From Taishania sp. (GTDB taxonomy: Bacteria > Bacteroidota > Bacteroidia > Flavobacteriales_D > Crocinitomicaceae), in assembly GCA_030150045.1 (NCBI GenBank), contig JASLGM010000027.1, positions 62,001 to 126,000 on the forward strand: a stretch of DNA of 64,000 nucleotides. Direction: 5' to 3'. Made by a program: the position numbers and the translations under genes. The notes beneath the pieces were generated by a model. The model had not been told where the DNA came from and ran no database searches. It saw nothing but the letters and a program-made list of their open reading frames with translations. Positions 8,588 to 17,420 of the stretch are shown piece after piece. Numbering within the stretch: position 1 is the stretch's first letter; every line of letters starts with the position of its first letter.

Positions 8588-9361
8588 TTATTTAAAGCCA
8601 CGATTCTTTTTGATTGCGTCATAAGCTTCTTGAATCTTTTGAAACTTTTCATTCGCTCCTTTTTGATACTCCTCTCCCATTGCTGCCACACGATCGGGAT
8701 GAAATTTCTTTGCCATCTCACGATATGCTTTCTTAATTTCGTCATCTGTAGCATTTTCTGTTACGCCTAATACTTTATAATCAGAATCAGTATTACGATA
8801 AAACATATTCTTAATCGATTCAAACTCCATTTGAGGGATACCTAACATCATTGCTATGTTGGTAATCACATTCAATTCAGAAGGTGAAACATTTTTATCG
8901 CTATTCGCAATCCCAAATAGATAATGAATGATTTGCATACGCACCTCTAAAGTTGTTCTATAGCGCGTATCTTGGCAAATTTGAGAAAGTGGAATTTCAC
9001 TTTCTAGATTTTTTTTCAAAATTTGCAAATGATCTGCATTAAACTGTGGTCCAAACTGTTGCTGAAAGAACGACTTAACATAATTTAATTCCACTTTCAA
9101 AACTTTGTCATCTGCTTTCATGACTGCAGCTGAAAGTGCCATCAATATGGAAGGAATATCGTTAGATTGTTGAGCACGTCTAGCATAATGTGCATAAATA
9201 TCTTCTGCTGAACGCGATCCTTGCATGCGCGGTCCACGCGGGGATCCTTTCCCTTGATTTCGAATACGATCAATTGCTGAGCCAATCAAATACCCAAAGA
9301 ACATTCCCCAAAAGGATTTTGTTGCAAACCAGCCTATAATAATTCCTAATAACCAGATCAT
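8588..9361 (-). CDS. DjlA-like membrane-anchored TerB/J-domain co-chaperone
   Basis: The 257-residue protein has an N-terminal hydrophobic stretch (about 1-30, WLLGIIIGWF), a TerB-like helical domain (about 70-185) and a C-terminal J domain (about 193-257) with the essential HPD in KKFHPDR. This order is that of DjlA, which stimulates DnaK ATPase at the inner membrane. It lies directly downstream of htpG, separated by a terminator, so a chaperone neighbourhood is plausible. Confidence 0.8.
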   Translation of the reverse strand: MIWLLGIIIGWFATKSFWGMFFGYLIGSAIDRIRNQGKGSPRGPRMQGSRSAEDIYAHYARRAQQSNDIPSILMALSAAVMKADDKVLKVELNYVKSFFQQQFGPQFNADHLQILKKNLESEIPLSQICQDTRYRTTLEVRMQIIHYLFGIANSDKNVSPSELNVITNIAMMLGIPQMEFESIKNMFYRNTDSDYKVLGVTENATDDEIKKAYREMAKKFHPDRVAAMGEEYQKGANEKFQKIQEAYDAIKKNRGFK

Positions 9362-9363
9362 AA

Positions 9364-9398
9364 GAGAAAAAGGGTTACTATCTTACGTCAGTAACCCT
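9364..9398 (-). terminator. Terminator downstream of htpG
   Basis: On the minus strand AGGGTTACT pairs with AGTAACCCT (9 bp) and is followed by a T-run. It separates htpG from the DnaJ-like gene. Confidence 0.75.
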
Positions 9399-9407
9399 AA
9401 TGTTAAG

Positions 9408-11297
9408 TTAGATTAATTCAATACTTCTTTCGATAAAAGCATTCAGCTCTTTTCCTTTCAACATACCTTGTGCTAAAAGTGCTAAGTCAATTAACTGTTT
9501 TGCTTTATCTGTTCGAACTTGATCCTCTGCATTCACTAAGTTGACAATTTTATCGTGATTGGAGTTAATAACAACATTATATCTTTCAGGGAAAGCTCCA
9601 AAGAAATTCGCACCTCCAAGTCGCTGTTGTTCCATCATACGTCGAATAAATTCTGGTTGAGTAATAATGATTGGAGCGTCATCTGCATGCATAGAAGCAA
9701 ATTGCACCTCGTATTTTTTATCATCATTCAAGGCAGAAATCATAGCTGGTTTGATTTTAGACTCATCGTCTGAAGATAGTTTTGAAGGAATTTCCTCCTC
9801 TTTTTTTATCAAATTATCCAACGTATCTGCATCTACACGAGCAAAGGTTACTTTGTCTACATCTTGTTCCATTTTCGCAATCCAGTGTGGAGAAAGAGGG
9901 CTTTCCAATTTAATCACATCGTATCCACGATCTTGGGCTTTCTTAACAAATCCAAATTGATCTTTCTCATTGTTCGTGTACAAAACAACTCGATTACCAT
10001 CTTTATCCGTTTGTAAAACGGAAATCTTTTCTAAATATTCTTCAACTGTATAATATTTAGTATCAACACTTGAAAGCAAACTGAAACTCTTAGCTTTATC
10101 AGCAAATTTGTCCTCGGACAAAATACCATATTGAACAAAAACCTGTAAATCATCCCATTTTGATTCAAAATCGGTGCGATCGTTTCTAAACATTTCAGCC
10201 AATTTATCCGCTACTTTCTTGGTGATGTGTGATGAAATTTTCTTCACATTTCCATCGCTTTGCAAGTAAGATCTTGAAACATTTAAAGGAATATCTGGTG
10301 AATCAATAACCCCATGTAATAACGTTAAAAATTCAGGAACAATATTTTCTACACTATCTGTAATATACACCTGATTGGAGTACAAATTAATCTTATTACG
10401 TTGCACCTCAACATTTTCCTTGATTTTCGGAAAATACAAAATTCCTGTTAAGTTGAATGGATAATCCACATTTAAGTGAATATGAAACAACGGTTCTTCA
10501 ATCGTTGAAGGATATAACTGATGATAAAATAAGGTGTAATCTTCTTGCTTTAATTCTGCAGGTGAAACCGTCCATGCTGGACGCGTTGTATTTATCTGCT
10601 TATCAACCTCTTGTGATATTGTTTTCACCTCCCCTTTTTCATCTAACTCACCACTTGGGTCAGAAATTGTTTCTGTTGTTTTCCCGAAAATAATTGGAAC
10701 AGGTAAAAACTTACAGTAACGATTTAATATCTCTTGAACACGAGACTCTTCCAAAAATTCAAGTGAATCTTCAGCAATATGTAAAACGATATCCGTACCA
10801 CGCCCAACTTTTTCGATGGATTCAATTGTGTATTCAGGTGTACCATCGCTTTCCCATTGAACAGCTTCTGCACCATCTACAAAACTTAAAGTTCGAATTT
10901 GAACCTTTTCAGCCACCATAAAAGCGGAATAAAATCCAAGTCCAAAATGACCAATAATATTTTCAGCTCCTTCTTTGCCTTTATATTTTTGTACGAATTC
11001 TTCCGCACCAGAAAAAGCAATTTGATTTATGTATTTATCGATTTCGTCAGCTGTCATTCCAATACCATTATCTCGTATTGTTAATGTTTTTGCTGCTTTA
11101 TCTAAAATTACTTCTACTCTTAATTCTCCTAACTCACCTTTAAACTCTCCGTTCGAAGAGAAGAATTTTAACTTTTGAGTCGCATCCACTGCATTAGAAA
11201 CCAATTCTCTCAAAAAGATTTCGTGGTCCGAGTATAAAAACTTTTTTATTACTGGAAAAATATTTTCCGTTTGTACATTAATTTGTCCTTTTCTCAT
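9408..11297 (-). CDS. htpG: Molecular chaperone HtpG (Hsp90)
   Basis: HtpG is the bacterial Hsp90, a cytoplasmic dimeric ATP-dependent chaperone for late folding steps. The N-terminal GHKL ATPase shows ELVSNAVDA, IRDNGIGMT and HFGLGFYSAFM. The middle domain contains LNVSRSYLQSD, with the arginine that contacts ATP. The length of 629 residues is normal for the family. It is transcribed alone, ending in its own terminator. I see no heat-shock operator. Confidence 0.96.
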   Translation of the reverse strand: MRKGQINVQTENIFPVIKKFLYSDHEIFLRELVSNAVDATQKLKFFSSNGEFKGELGELRVEVILDKAAKTLTIRDNGIGMTADEIDKYINQIAFSGAEEFVQKYKGKEGAENIIGHFGLGFYSAFMVAEKVQIRTLSFVDGAEAVQWESDGTPEYTIESIEKVGRGTDIVLHIAEDSLEFLEESRVQEILNRYCKFLPVPIIFGKTTETISDPSGELDEKGEVKTISQEVDKQINTTRPAWTVSPAELKQEDYTLFYHQLYPSTIEEPLFHIHLNVDYPFNLTGILYFPKIKENVEVQRNKINLYSNQVYITDSVENIVPEFLTLLHGVIDSPDIPLNVSRSYLQSDGNVKKISSHITKKVADKLAEMFRNDRTDFESKWDDLQVFVQYGILSEDKFADKAKSFSLLSSVDTKYYTVEEYLEKISVLQTDKDGNRVVLYTNNEKDQFGFVKKAQDRGYDVIKLESPLSPHWIAKMEQDVDKVTFARVDADTLDNLIKKEEEIPSKLSSDDESKIKPAMISALNDDKKYEVQFASMHADDAPIIITQPEFIRRMMEQQRLGGANFFGAFPERYNVVINSNHDKIVNLVNAEDQVRTDKAKQLIDLALLAQGMLKGKELNAFIERSIELI

Positions 11298-11406
11298 GTC
11301 AACTATTATTTCCGCTAGCTTTCACAACGATTGTGCCATAAGTCAATTGTGTGACAAAATGACTTTTTCACGCCACTTAACTGCCATTTTTATCCCTAAG
11401 GATTGA

Positions 11407-11414
11407 TATATTTG
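11407..11414 (+). promoter_or_regulatory. -7 promoter element of the membrane protein gene
   Basis: TATATTTG is an exact TAnnTTTG, 17 bases before the ATG at 11432, giving a short leader. Confidence 0.5.
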
Positions 11415-11431
11415 TATTTATATATAGGGAA

Positions 11432-12904
11432 ATGATCTACGAAGCTTCTATTTTTATTTTATTTTTTGGGTTTCTGTATTTTTTGGGTAAAAAAAAACAG
11501 GCTTCTTTTCGTTTTTTACTACCTTTTGCTTTTTGCATTAAACTGATTATTGGCAGTATATTCCTTCATTATTACTCTCAACTTTTTGGAAATGCTTCAG
11601 TTCTATCTGATGCAGATGTCTTTTTTAAAGACAGTCAAGAATTACTAAAGGTTTACACTATCAACAAATCAGATTTTCTAAAATTATTCTTTGGATTAGA
11701 TGAATCCTTGAAATACACTTATCTTCTTAATACAACACATTGGGATAGTTCAACTGATTTCATCATTAATGATGGACGAATGTTAATTCGTTTTCACACA
11801 TTGGTTGGATTTATGAGTATGGGAAAAATAGCCATACATCTTATGATTTGCAATTTCTTTTCCTTAATTGGTTTATTACTCATCGCTTTATACTCAAACA
11901 AAAGGAGTGAAGTAAGTCTGTCAGGTTGTTTCCTAATACTACTTTTTGCTCCCAACCTATTATTTTGGTCAAGTACAATCATTAAAGAACCGTTTATCAT
12001 CCTAGGATTAGGCTTGTTACTATATGGGTTGCACCTCCCATTGAAAACAAAATCAGTTCTCGCTTTTGTTATTGGAGCTTGGCTTATTATCATTATTAAA
12101 TTCTATATTTTCTTTTTCATCCTATTTTCATTATTGATTTACTTACTGTTCCATTACACTTCAAGAAAAACGGCTTGGATAAGTCTTTCACTTACATTAA
12201 CACTTGTTACACTATCGTTGTTCACTCAAATTGGTCATCCTGTCGTTGAACGTTTAAGTACACATCAATTTGATTTCAATAATATGGGAAAAGGGGGGAT
12301 TCACGCAAGAGGAGATACCTGTATCTATATTATCAACGGCTACGAATTAAAATACGTTGATATACAAGGTGATTCTGTCTATGTAACGGAAATCATTCCG
12401 GGTGAATATCTGCGCCCTGGTAAAATGCATAAAGCAATCCCATGTACCCTTTATCCGAATGAAAAACCGTGGGTTTTGTATGACAAAGGTCGTCCAAGCG
12501 CAAGTTACATCGAACCTACTCTTATACTAGACGATCCTAAACAACTGTTAAAAAACATTCCAGAAGCACTTTCAATATCTCTTTTCCGTCCTTTTTTTAA
12601 TGACCCACCCCATCACATATTAAAATGGTATAGCATTTTTGATACCCTTCTCATTTCTGCTTTTTTAAGCTTTGCTATTTGGAAGAGAAGAAAACTAAAT
12701 AAAAAAGATGTAGATATACTTATCGCCTTACTCTTTTTTGCTTTTTCATTTGCTTTGATAATTGGTTGGGTTACGCCAGTTCTTGGAGCTATTATCCGCT
12801 ATAAAATCCCTGTTCAAATTGCACTCCTACTAATAGGTTTGATCCTTATCGATCCAAAGAAAATTTCAATACAAAAACTTGCCAAAAAGGACAAATCAAA
12901 CTAA
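11432..12904 (+). CDS. Polytopic membrane protein of unknown function
   Basis: The 490-residue product has roughly ten hydrophobic segments in two groups (about 1-265 and 405-480), separated by a soluble region (about 270-400) containing GGIHARGDTCIYI and IPGEYLRPGKMHK. The layout resembles membrane glycosyltransferases or O-antigen-type proteins, but I see no family motif and do not assign a function. The SDR dehydrogenase gene starts nine bases after its stop, so they probably form one operon. Confidence 0.75.
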   Translation: MIYEASIFILFFGFLYFLGKKKQASFRFLLPFAFCIKLIIGSIFLHYYSQLFGNASVLSDADVFFKDSQELLKVYTINKSDFLKLFFGLDESLKYTYLLNTTHWDSSTDFIINDGRMLIRFHTLVGFMSMGKIAIHLMICNFFSLIGLLLIALYSNKRSEVSLSGCFLILLFAPNLLFWSSTIIKEPFIILGLGLLLYGLHLPLKTKSVLAFVIGAWLIIIIKFYIFFFILFSLLIYLLFHYTSRKTAWISLSLTLTLVTLSLFTQIGHPVVERLSTHQFDFNNMGKGGIHARGDTCIYIINGYELKYVDIQGDSVYVTEIIPGEYLRPGKMHKAIPCTLYPNEKPWVLYDKGRPSASYIEPTLILDDPKQLLKNIPEALSISLFRPFFNDPPHHILKWYSIFDTLLISAFLSFAIWKRRKLNKKDVDILIALLFFAFSFALIIGWVTPVLGAIIRYKIPVQIALLLIGLILIDPKKISIQKLAKKDKSN

Positions 12905-12913
12905 ATTTACGAC

Positions 12914-13678
12914 ATGGACAAAAAATACGTTTTCATTACAGGAGCTACTTCAGGAATAGGAGAAGCTTGCGCATACGCTTTTGCTGAAATGGGATTCCCT
13001 TTGATTCTTTCAGGTCGAAGAAGTGAAAAATTAGATGCTGTTAGCGAAAAATGTAAACAAAACAGTCCTTCTGTTATTCACCAAGTACTTGACGTTCGTG
13101 AATTTGAAGCCGTAAATAACATGGTAGATACTCTACCACTAGAGGTGAAAAATAACATTGGAATCTTAATCAATAATGCTGGATTGGCAGTAGGAAGAGA
13201 TACAATCGACAATGGAGTGCTCGATGATTGGAATCGAATGATTGACACCAACATCAAAGGTCTTTTACACGTTTCTAAATGTGTGATACCTTTATTACAA
13301 CAAAATAACCAAGGTCACATTTTCAATATCGCAAGTATTGCAGGAAAAGAAGTGTATCCATCTGGCAATGTATACTGCGCAACAAAACACGCAGTTGATG
13401 CACTATCTCGTTCCATGCGAATTGACCTTGTACAAAACAACATTAAGGTTACAAACGTAGCTCCAGGAGCCGTTGAAACAGAATTCTCTATCGTACGTTA
13501 TAAAGGTGATCATGATAAAGCAGATGCAACTTACAATGGTTTTGAACCTCTTATAGCAAAAGACATTGCAGAAATTATAGTATTTGCAGCCACGCGACCT
13601 TCGCATGTAAATATGAATGACATATTAATTACACCTACTGCACAAGCGTCAGCAACCGTCTTTAATATTCAGAAGTAA
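12914..13678 (+). CDS. Short-chain dehydrogenase/reductase (YdfG-like)
   Basis: This 254-residue classical SDR has the NAD(P) motif GATSGIG at 8-14, INNAG, the catalytic serine in NIASIAG and YCATK as the Tyr-x3-Lys pair. GRRSEKL after the second strand suggests NADPH preference. Similarity in length and motifs to YdfG suggests oxidation of 3-hydroxy acids or L-serine-like alcohols, but substrate cannot be read from sequence. It closely follows the membrane protein gene and is convergent with the DUF4296 gene, one base away. Confidence 0.85.
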   Translation: MDKKYVFITGATSGIGEACAYAFAEMGFPLILSGRRSEKLDAVSEKCKQNSPSVIHQVLDVREFEAVNNMVDTLPLEVKNNIGILINNAGLAVGRDTIDNGVLDDWNRMIDTNIKGLLHVSKCVIPLLQQNNQGHIFNIASIAGKEVYPSGNVYCATKHAVDALSRSMRIDLVQNNIKVTNVAPGAVETEFSIVRYKGDHDKADATYNGFEPLIAKDIAEIIVFAATRPSHVNMNDILITPTAQASATVFNIQK

Positions 13679-13679
13679 G

Positions 13680-14051
13680 CTATTGAGGCGGTTGAATCTT
13701 TTGTTGCTCTTCTCTTAACAAGGAAGTAATTTCTTCTTGCATTTCCACCCAAACAATACTTTGTGTAGTGTAATAACGAATGTTCTCTTCAAACTCAGCA
13801 ACAGAGACTCCATTTTCTTTCAAATACACCTCCACATCTTTACTCAATGGTTCAGAATACCTAACTAACTGTACATATTTTACAGCATAAGCGGATTCAA
13901 TAAGCGAAACATGAGCAAGTAAACGAACCATCTCCTTTTTCTCAAGAAGTACTTTTGGTGCCTCAATTAAAACTTCACTATTACTCTTATTTTGTAAGTT
14001 ACATGAAGAAAAAGAAAGTATTGCCAATAAAAAGAAAACGGCTAAACGCAT
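13680..14051 (-). CDS. DUF4296-type lipoprotein
   Basis: The 123-residue product has a lipoprotein signal peptide with the lipobox FSSC (Cys17). The remaining helical segment (residues 35-115, EKKEMVRLLAHVSLIESAY) resembles the DUF4296 family restricted to Bacteroidota; its function is unknown. It follows pyrC by one base and is the last gene of the three-gene minus operon. Confidence 0.75.
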   Translation of the reverse strand: MRLAVFFLLAILSFSSCNLQNKSNSEVLIEAPKVLLEKKEMVRLLAHVSLIESAYAVKYVQLVRYSEPLSKDVEVYLKENGVSVAEFEENIRYYTTQSIVWVEMQEEITSLLREEQQKIQPPQ

Positions 14052-14052
14052 A

Positions 14053-15387
14053 TTATCGTAGAAATGTTAAACGTTGTCCTGTATTAGTGAAAATTGGCTT
14101 CTCATCAGCATATGCAATCGCCCCATTGATAAACGTTTTTTTAACACTATACTGAAAGCGTTGCCCTTCGAAAGGCGACCAACCGCATTTATATAAAAGA
14201 TTTGATTTCTCTACCGTTTGTTCTCTTTTCTCAACCAATACTAAATCCGCAAAGTATCCTTCACGAATAAAACCTCGTCTTTCGATTTGGAATAAAACAG
14301 CTGGATTATGAGCCATCTTTTCAACAATCTTTACAAATGAAATTTTCCCTTGTTCCATCAATTCCAACATCGTTAATAACGCGTGCTGTACAAGAGGTCC
14401 ACCAGAAGGAGCTGACAAGTAATCCTGCCCTTTCTCTTCCAAAGTATGTGGAGCGTGATCGGTAGCAATCACATCAATTTTATCGGAAAGTACCCCTTGC
14501 AAAATAGCATCTCTATCTGATTTTGTTTTAACAGCAGGATTCCATTTTATAAAATTCCCTTTTTCCTCATAATCTTCATCTGAAAACCAAAGGTGATGCA
14601 CACAAGCTTCCGCCGTGATTTTTTTATCTTGTAACGCAATGGTATTATCAAACAATTCCAACTCTTTCGCGGTTGAAATATGTAAAACATGAAGTTTTGC
14701 ATTATGCTTTTTAGCCAATGAAACAGCCAATGATGACGACAAATAACATGCTTCTTCAGATCGAATAATCGGATGCATTTGCACTGGAATTTGTTCTCCA
14801 AACTGAACTCTAGCTCGTTCCAAATTTGTTCTTACCGTTTGCTCATCTTCACAATGCGTTGCAATTAACATTGGAACTTGTGAGAAAATAGCATTCAATG
14901 TAGTTTCGCTATCCACTAACATATTCCCTGTCGAAGAGCCCATAAACACCTTAACTCCACACACATTTTGCGGATTCGTTTTAAGAACTTCTTCTATATT
15001 ATCGTTTGACGCCCCCATAAAAAAAGAGTAATTCGCAAATGAAGTTGCGGCAGCCAAATCGTATTTATGTTGTAATAATTTTTGCGTTAAAGTATTGGGA
15101 ACCGTATTAGGCATTTCCATAAATGTGGTAATTCCCCCCGCAACGGCTGCAGCCGATTCTGTTCCAATATTTGCCTTATGCGTCAATCCTGGCTCTCTAA
15201 AATGAACTTGATCATCAATGCAACCTGGAATAAGGTACTTTCCACTTCCATCAATCTCTTCCACACCAACCTCTTGAATACCAGAAGATATACGCTCAAT
15301 AATCCCATTCTTTATGAACACATCAGCAACAAATTCTTTACCTTCATTGATAAGTGTTGCCTGTTTAATCAAATACGTATTTTTCAT
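14053..15387 (-). CDS. pyrC: Dihydroorotase
   Basis: Dihydroorotase closes carbamoyl aspartate to dihydroorotate, step three of pyrimidine synthesis. The amidohydrolase zinc motif is VHFREPG near the start, and ATDHAPHT holds the later metal ligand region. I choose the ATG at 15387 (MKNTYLIKQATL) rather than one 24 bases upstream because it overlaps the preceding stop as ATGA; this gives 444 residues. Its partner pyrE is unlinked, at 37238. Confidence 0.92.
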   Translation of the reverse strand: MKNTYLIKQATLINEGKEFVADVFIKNGIIERISSGIQEVGVEEIDGSGKYLIPGCIDDQVHFREPGLTHKANIGTESAAAVAGGITTFMEMPNTVPNTLTQKLLQHKYDLAAATSFANYSFFMGASNDNIEEVLKTNPQNVCGVKVFMGSSTGNMLVDSETTLNAIFSQVPMLIATHCEDEQTVRTNLERARVQFGEQIPVQMHPIIRSEEACYLSSSLAVSLAKKHNAKLHVLHISTAKELELFDNTIALQDKKITAEACVHHLWFSDEDYEEKGNFIKWNPAVKTKSDRDAILQGVLSDKIDVIATDHAPHTLEEKGQDYLSAPSGGPLVQHALLTMLELMEQGKISFVKIVEKMAHNPAVLFQIERRGFIREGYFADLVLVEKREQTVEKSNLLYKCGWSPFEGQRFQYSVKKTFINGAIAYADEKPIFTNTGQRLTFLR

Positions 15388-16097
15388 AGCTTCATTCGTC
15401 TCATTTTCCACACTCCAATAAACGCTTCCTTAAAAATAGAAGAGCTCATTTTAGATTCTCCATAAATTCTATCTACAAAAGTAATCGGAACTTCTTTTGC
15501 TTTAAATCCGTTTTTTAAGGCTGCGTATTTCATACAAATCTGAAATGCGTAACCCTTAAACGTAATGTTGTCTAACTTGATTGTTTGCAAAGTTTCGTGA
15601 GAATAACACTTAAATCCCGCTGTTGTATCACGAATACCGATCCACAAAATCATTCGGACGTAAACACTTGCTAAAAAGGAAAGTAATAATCTTTTAAATG
15701 GCCAATTCGACACTTTTCCTCCTTTAGTGTAACGCGACCCAATACTAAAATCGTAACCATCAACCGCACACGCATTGTACAAGCGAATTAAATCCTTAGG
15801 ATTATGACTAAAATCACAATCCATCTCGAAAATATAAGCATAATTTCTTGCCAAGGCCCACTTAAATCCATGAATATAGGCCGTCCCAAGTCCTTGTTTA
15901 CCCGCTCGTTCTTCTAAGAAAATACGGTCAGGATAAACATTCATCAACTCTTTTATAAGGTTTCCGGTTCCATCGGGAGAAGAATCATCTACGAAGAGAA
16001 TATGAAAATCTTTCTCCAATTCCATAACGGTTTTAGCCATGGCTTGGATGTTTTCACTTTCGTTATACGTAGGTATTATGACGATACTATCTGACAA
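15384..16097 (-). CDS. Polyprenol monophosphomannose synthase-like GT2
   Basis: The 237-residue glycosyltransferase (family 2) begins SDSIVIIPTYNESENI and contains LFVDDSSPDGTG and FEMDCDFSHNP (the DxD-type metal site), typical of Dpm1-like enzymes that load mannose or a similar sugar on polyprenyl phosphate. The start is a TTG at 16097: the frame has a TGA two codons upstream and no ATG or GTG between. It is the first gene of the operon with pyrC and the DUF4296 lipoprotein. Confidence 0.87.
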   Translation of the reverse strand: MSDSIVIIPTYNESENIQAMAKTVMELEKDFHILFVDDSSPDGTGNLIKELMNVYPDRIFLEERAGKQGLGTAYIHGFKWALARNYAYIFEMDCDFSHNPKDLIRLYNACAVDGYDFSIGSRYTKGGKVSNWPFKRLLLSFLASVYVRMILWIGIRDTTAGFKCYSHETLQTIKLDNITFKGYAFQICMKYAALKNGFKAKEVPITFVDRIYGESKMSSSIFKEAFIGVWKMRRMKL

Positions 16098-16297
16098 TTT
16101 TCATCTATTTGGTAGCTAAATTAATTAATTTTAGTGAATTAATATACAAGTGAAAGCCAACAATCTTCTTCGCTGAAAAATATTCCAATCGAAGACAGTA
16201 AATTCTTTGTATTTGCAGGTGATTCACCTTCATAAGGGGAAAGTTTTGAAAGAAAGAACGTTTATTCACATTCGTTACTTTATCTTGAAAATCTTTT

Positions 16298-16573
16298 CGC
16301 GTTAGGGATAGTAGTGAAAAGCTTTTTCGTGAAGCATGAACGGAAAACTTGCAACGAATAGCCCGACCTCTTCCCCCAAGTCACCTTGGGGAAGGAGAGG
16401 AAACGCCCAAATAAAAAAAATAAAGAGGCAGCCAACTTCGGTCTAAGCGTTTTAGTAAATTCGTGAAAAAGGGTTCACCAGCTTTCCGCCACGTGCTTCC
16501 TTCGGTCGCAGTGGCACATACGCGTTCACTCCTCTTCCCCATCATTTAGCTACCACCGCATCGCCCGGGCTGA
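16298..16573 (+). repeat. Dispersed structured repeat, copy B
   Basis: This full copy runs from CGCGTTAGGGATAG to CCCGGGCTGA. Helix 1 is CTTTTTCGT with ACGGAAAA. Helix 2 is a long stem (TTCCCC.CAAG with CTTGGGGAA, extended by CTC/GAG-type pairs) between AGCCCGACC and GGAAACGCCC. The 3' half has GGCAGCC, GTTCACCAGC, CCACGTGCTTCC, GTCGCAGTGG and GCGTTCACT; GCCAC and GTGGC can close a small stem there. Helix 3 is the weakest of the four full copies. Confidence 0.85.
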
Positions 16574-16638
16574 GATCAGTTGCTATCGGTCATTTCCCTT
16601 ACTCATGAAAAAATCGGGTTTACTAAAAGAGAAGATAC

Positions 16639-16674
16639 AAAAAAAAATCCAACTTCAAAAAGAAATTGGATTTT
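16639..16674 (-). terminator. Terminator of the 16707-17246 gene
   Basis: On the minus strand AAAATCCAA pairs with TTGGATTTT around a 13-base loop and is followed by a long T-run. Confidence 0.75.
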
Positions 16675-16706
16675 AATGTGTTGTTTCAGTGCGTAATACG
16701 TAGTTA

Positions 16707-17246
16707 TTAATTGATTCTGTATCGTTTGAAAAAGGCGTCCCAATTCCAGATAAAACTATTCACCACCTCATGCATACGCTTTAAGAACAAAGGATTTGGC
16801 GTGTTCATTTTTCTGAAATATTCGTCTTGACGCTCGTTTAAACCATACTTGAAAAAGATCGCTTTGGACATGCCGTACACCACGTTTTTTGACGGATGAT
16901 TCACACGTGACATAAACGACTTATATTCTTTCACCAATTTACGGAAGGAAATTGTATCCATGTCGTAAACATCAGCCAATTTATTAATGATTAAATCTTC
17001 GATTCTAGCAGCTTGGTTCGGCTCAAATGTGCTTTCTAAAAAACTTAAGTTTCCAATAATAACAATAAGCGCAAACTCTCCAGATTGGTTCCCCATGATT
17101 TCTGGTGAAGTAACAAAAGCCACGTCTTCATTGATCATTTGGGCAACTTCTGGAAATCCATTGTCTACGGTATCAAAAATTGCATTAATAAAAATATTTG
17201 CAACTTGATTATCGGACAGTTTCTTTTTGATTAAAGTTCCTAGCAT
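16707..17246 (-). CDS. Conserved protein of unknown function
   Basis: The 179-residue product (MLGTLIKKKLSDNQVANIF...) is helical and soluble with no signal peptide or known motif. It resembles conserved Bacteroidota hypotheticals, but I cannot name a family. The upstream extension to 17282 is rejected because an exact -7 element at 17267-17274 would lie inside it. The gene is monocistronic with its own terminator. Confidence 0.7.
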   Translation of the reverse strand: MLGTLIKKKLSDNQVANIFINAIFDTVDNGFPEVAQMINEDVAFVTSPEIMGNQSGEFALIVIIGNLSFLESTFEPNQAARIEDLIINKLADVYDMDTISFRKLVKEYKSFMSRVNHPSKNVVYGMSKAIFFKYGLNERQDEYFRKMNTPNPLFLKRMHEVVNSFIWNWDAFFKRYRIN

Positions 17247-17266
17247 ATCGTTGGTGTTTATTATTA

Positions 17267-17274
17267 CAAAAATA
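17267..17274 (-). promoter_or_regulatory. -7 promoter element
   Basis: The minus strand reads TATTTTTG, an exact TAnnTTTG, 20 bases before the ATG at 17246. It supports the shorter start for that gene. Confidence 0.5.
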
Positions 17275-17420
17275 AGCGACAAGTAGGCTTGTTCTCGGCG
17301 GTTTGGGCTCAGTTTTTCAACGGAGTTATTAACACAATTCGGTAAAATCGACTTAATTTACACAAAACACATGCGCTTTACGCGTTTTATAGGTAAATTT
17401 CAACTTCCAAAATAACAAAC

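Larger units (their letters stand above)
16098..16706. other. Intergenic gap holding repeat copy B
   Basis: This 609-base gap between two minus-strand genes holds a near-palindromic AT stretch at 16116-16134 (CTAAATTAATTAATTTTAG), copy B of the dispersed repeat at 16298-16573, and the terminator of the downstream unknown gene at 16639-16674. I find no reading frame worth calling. Confidence 0.6.
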
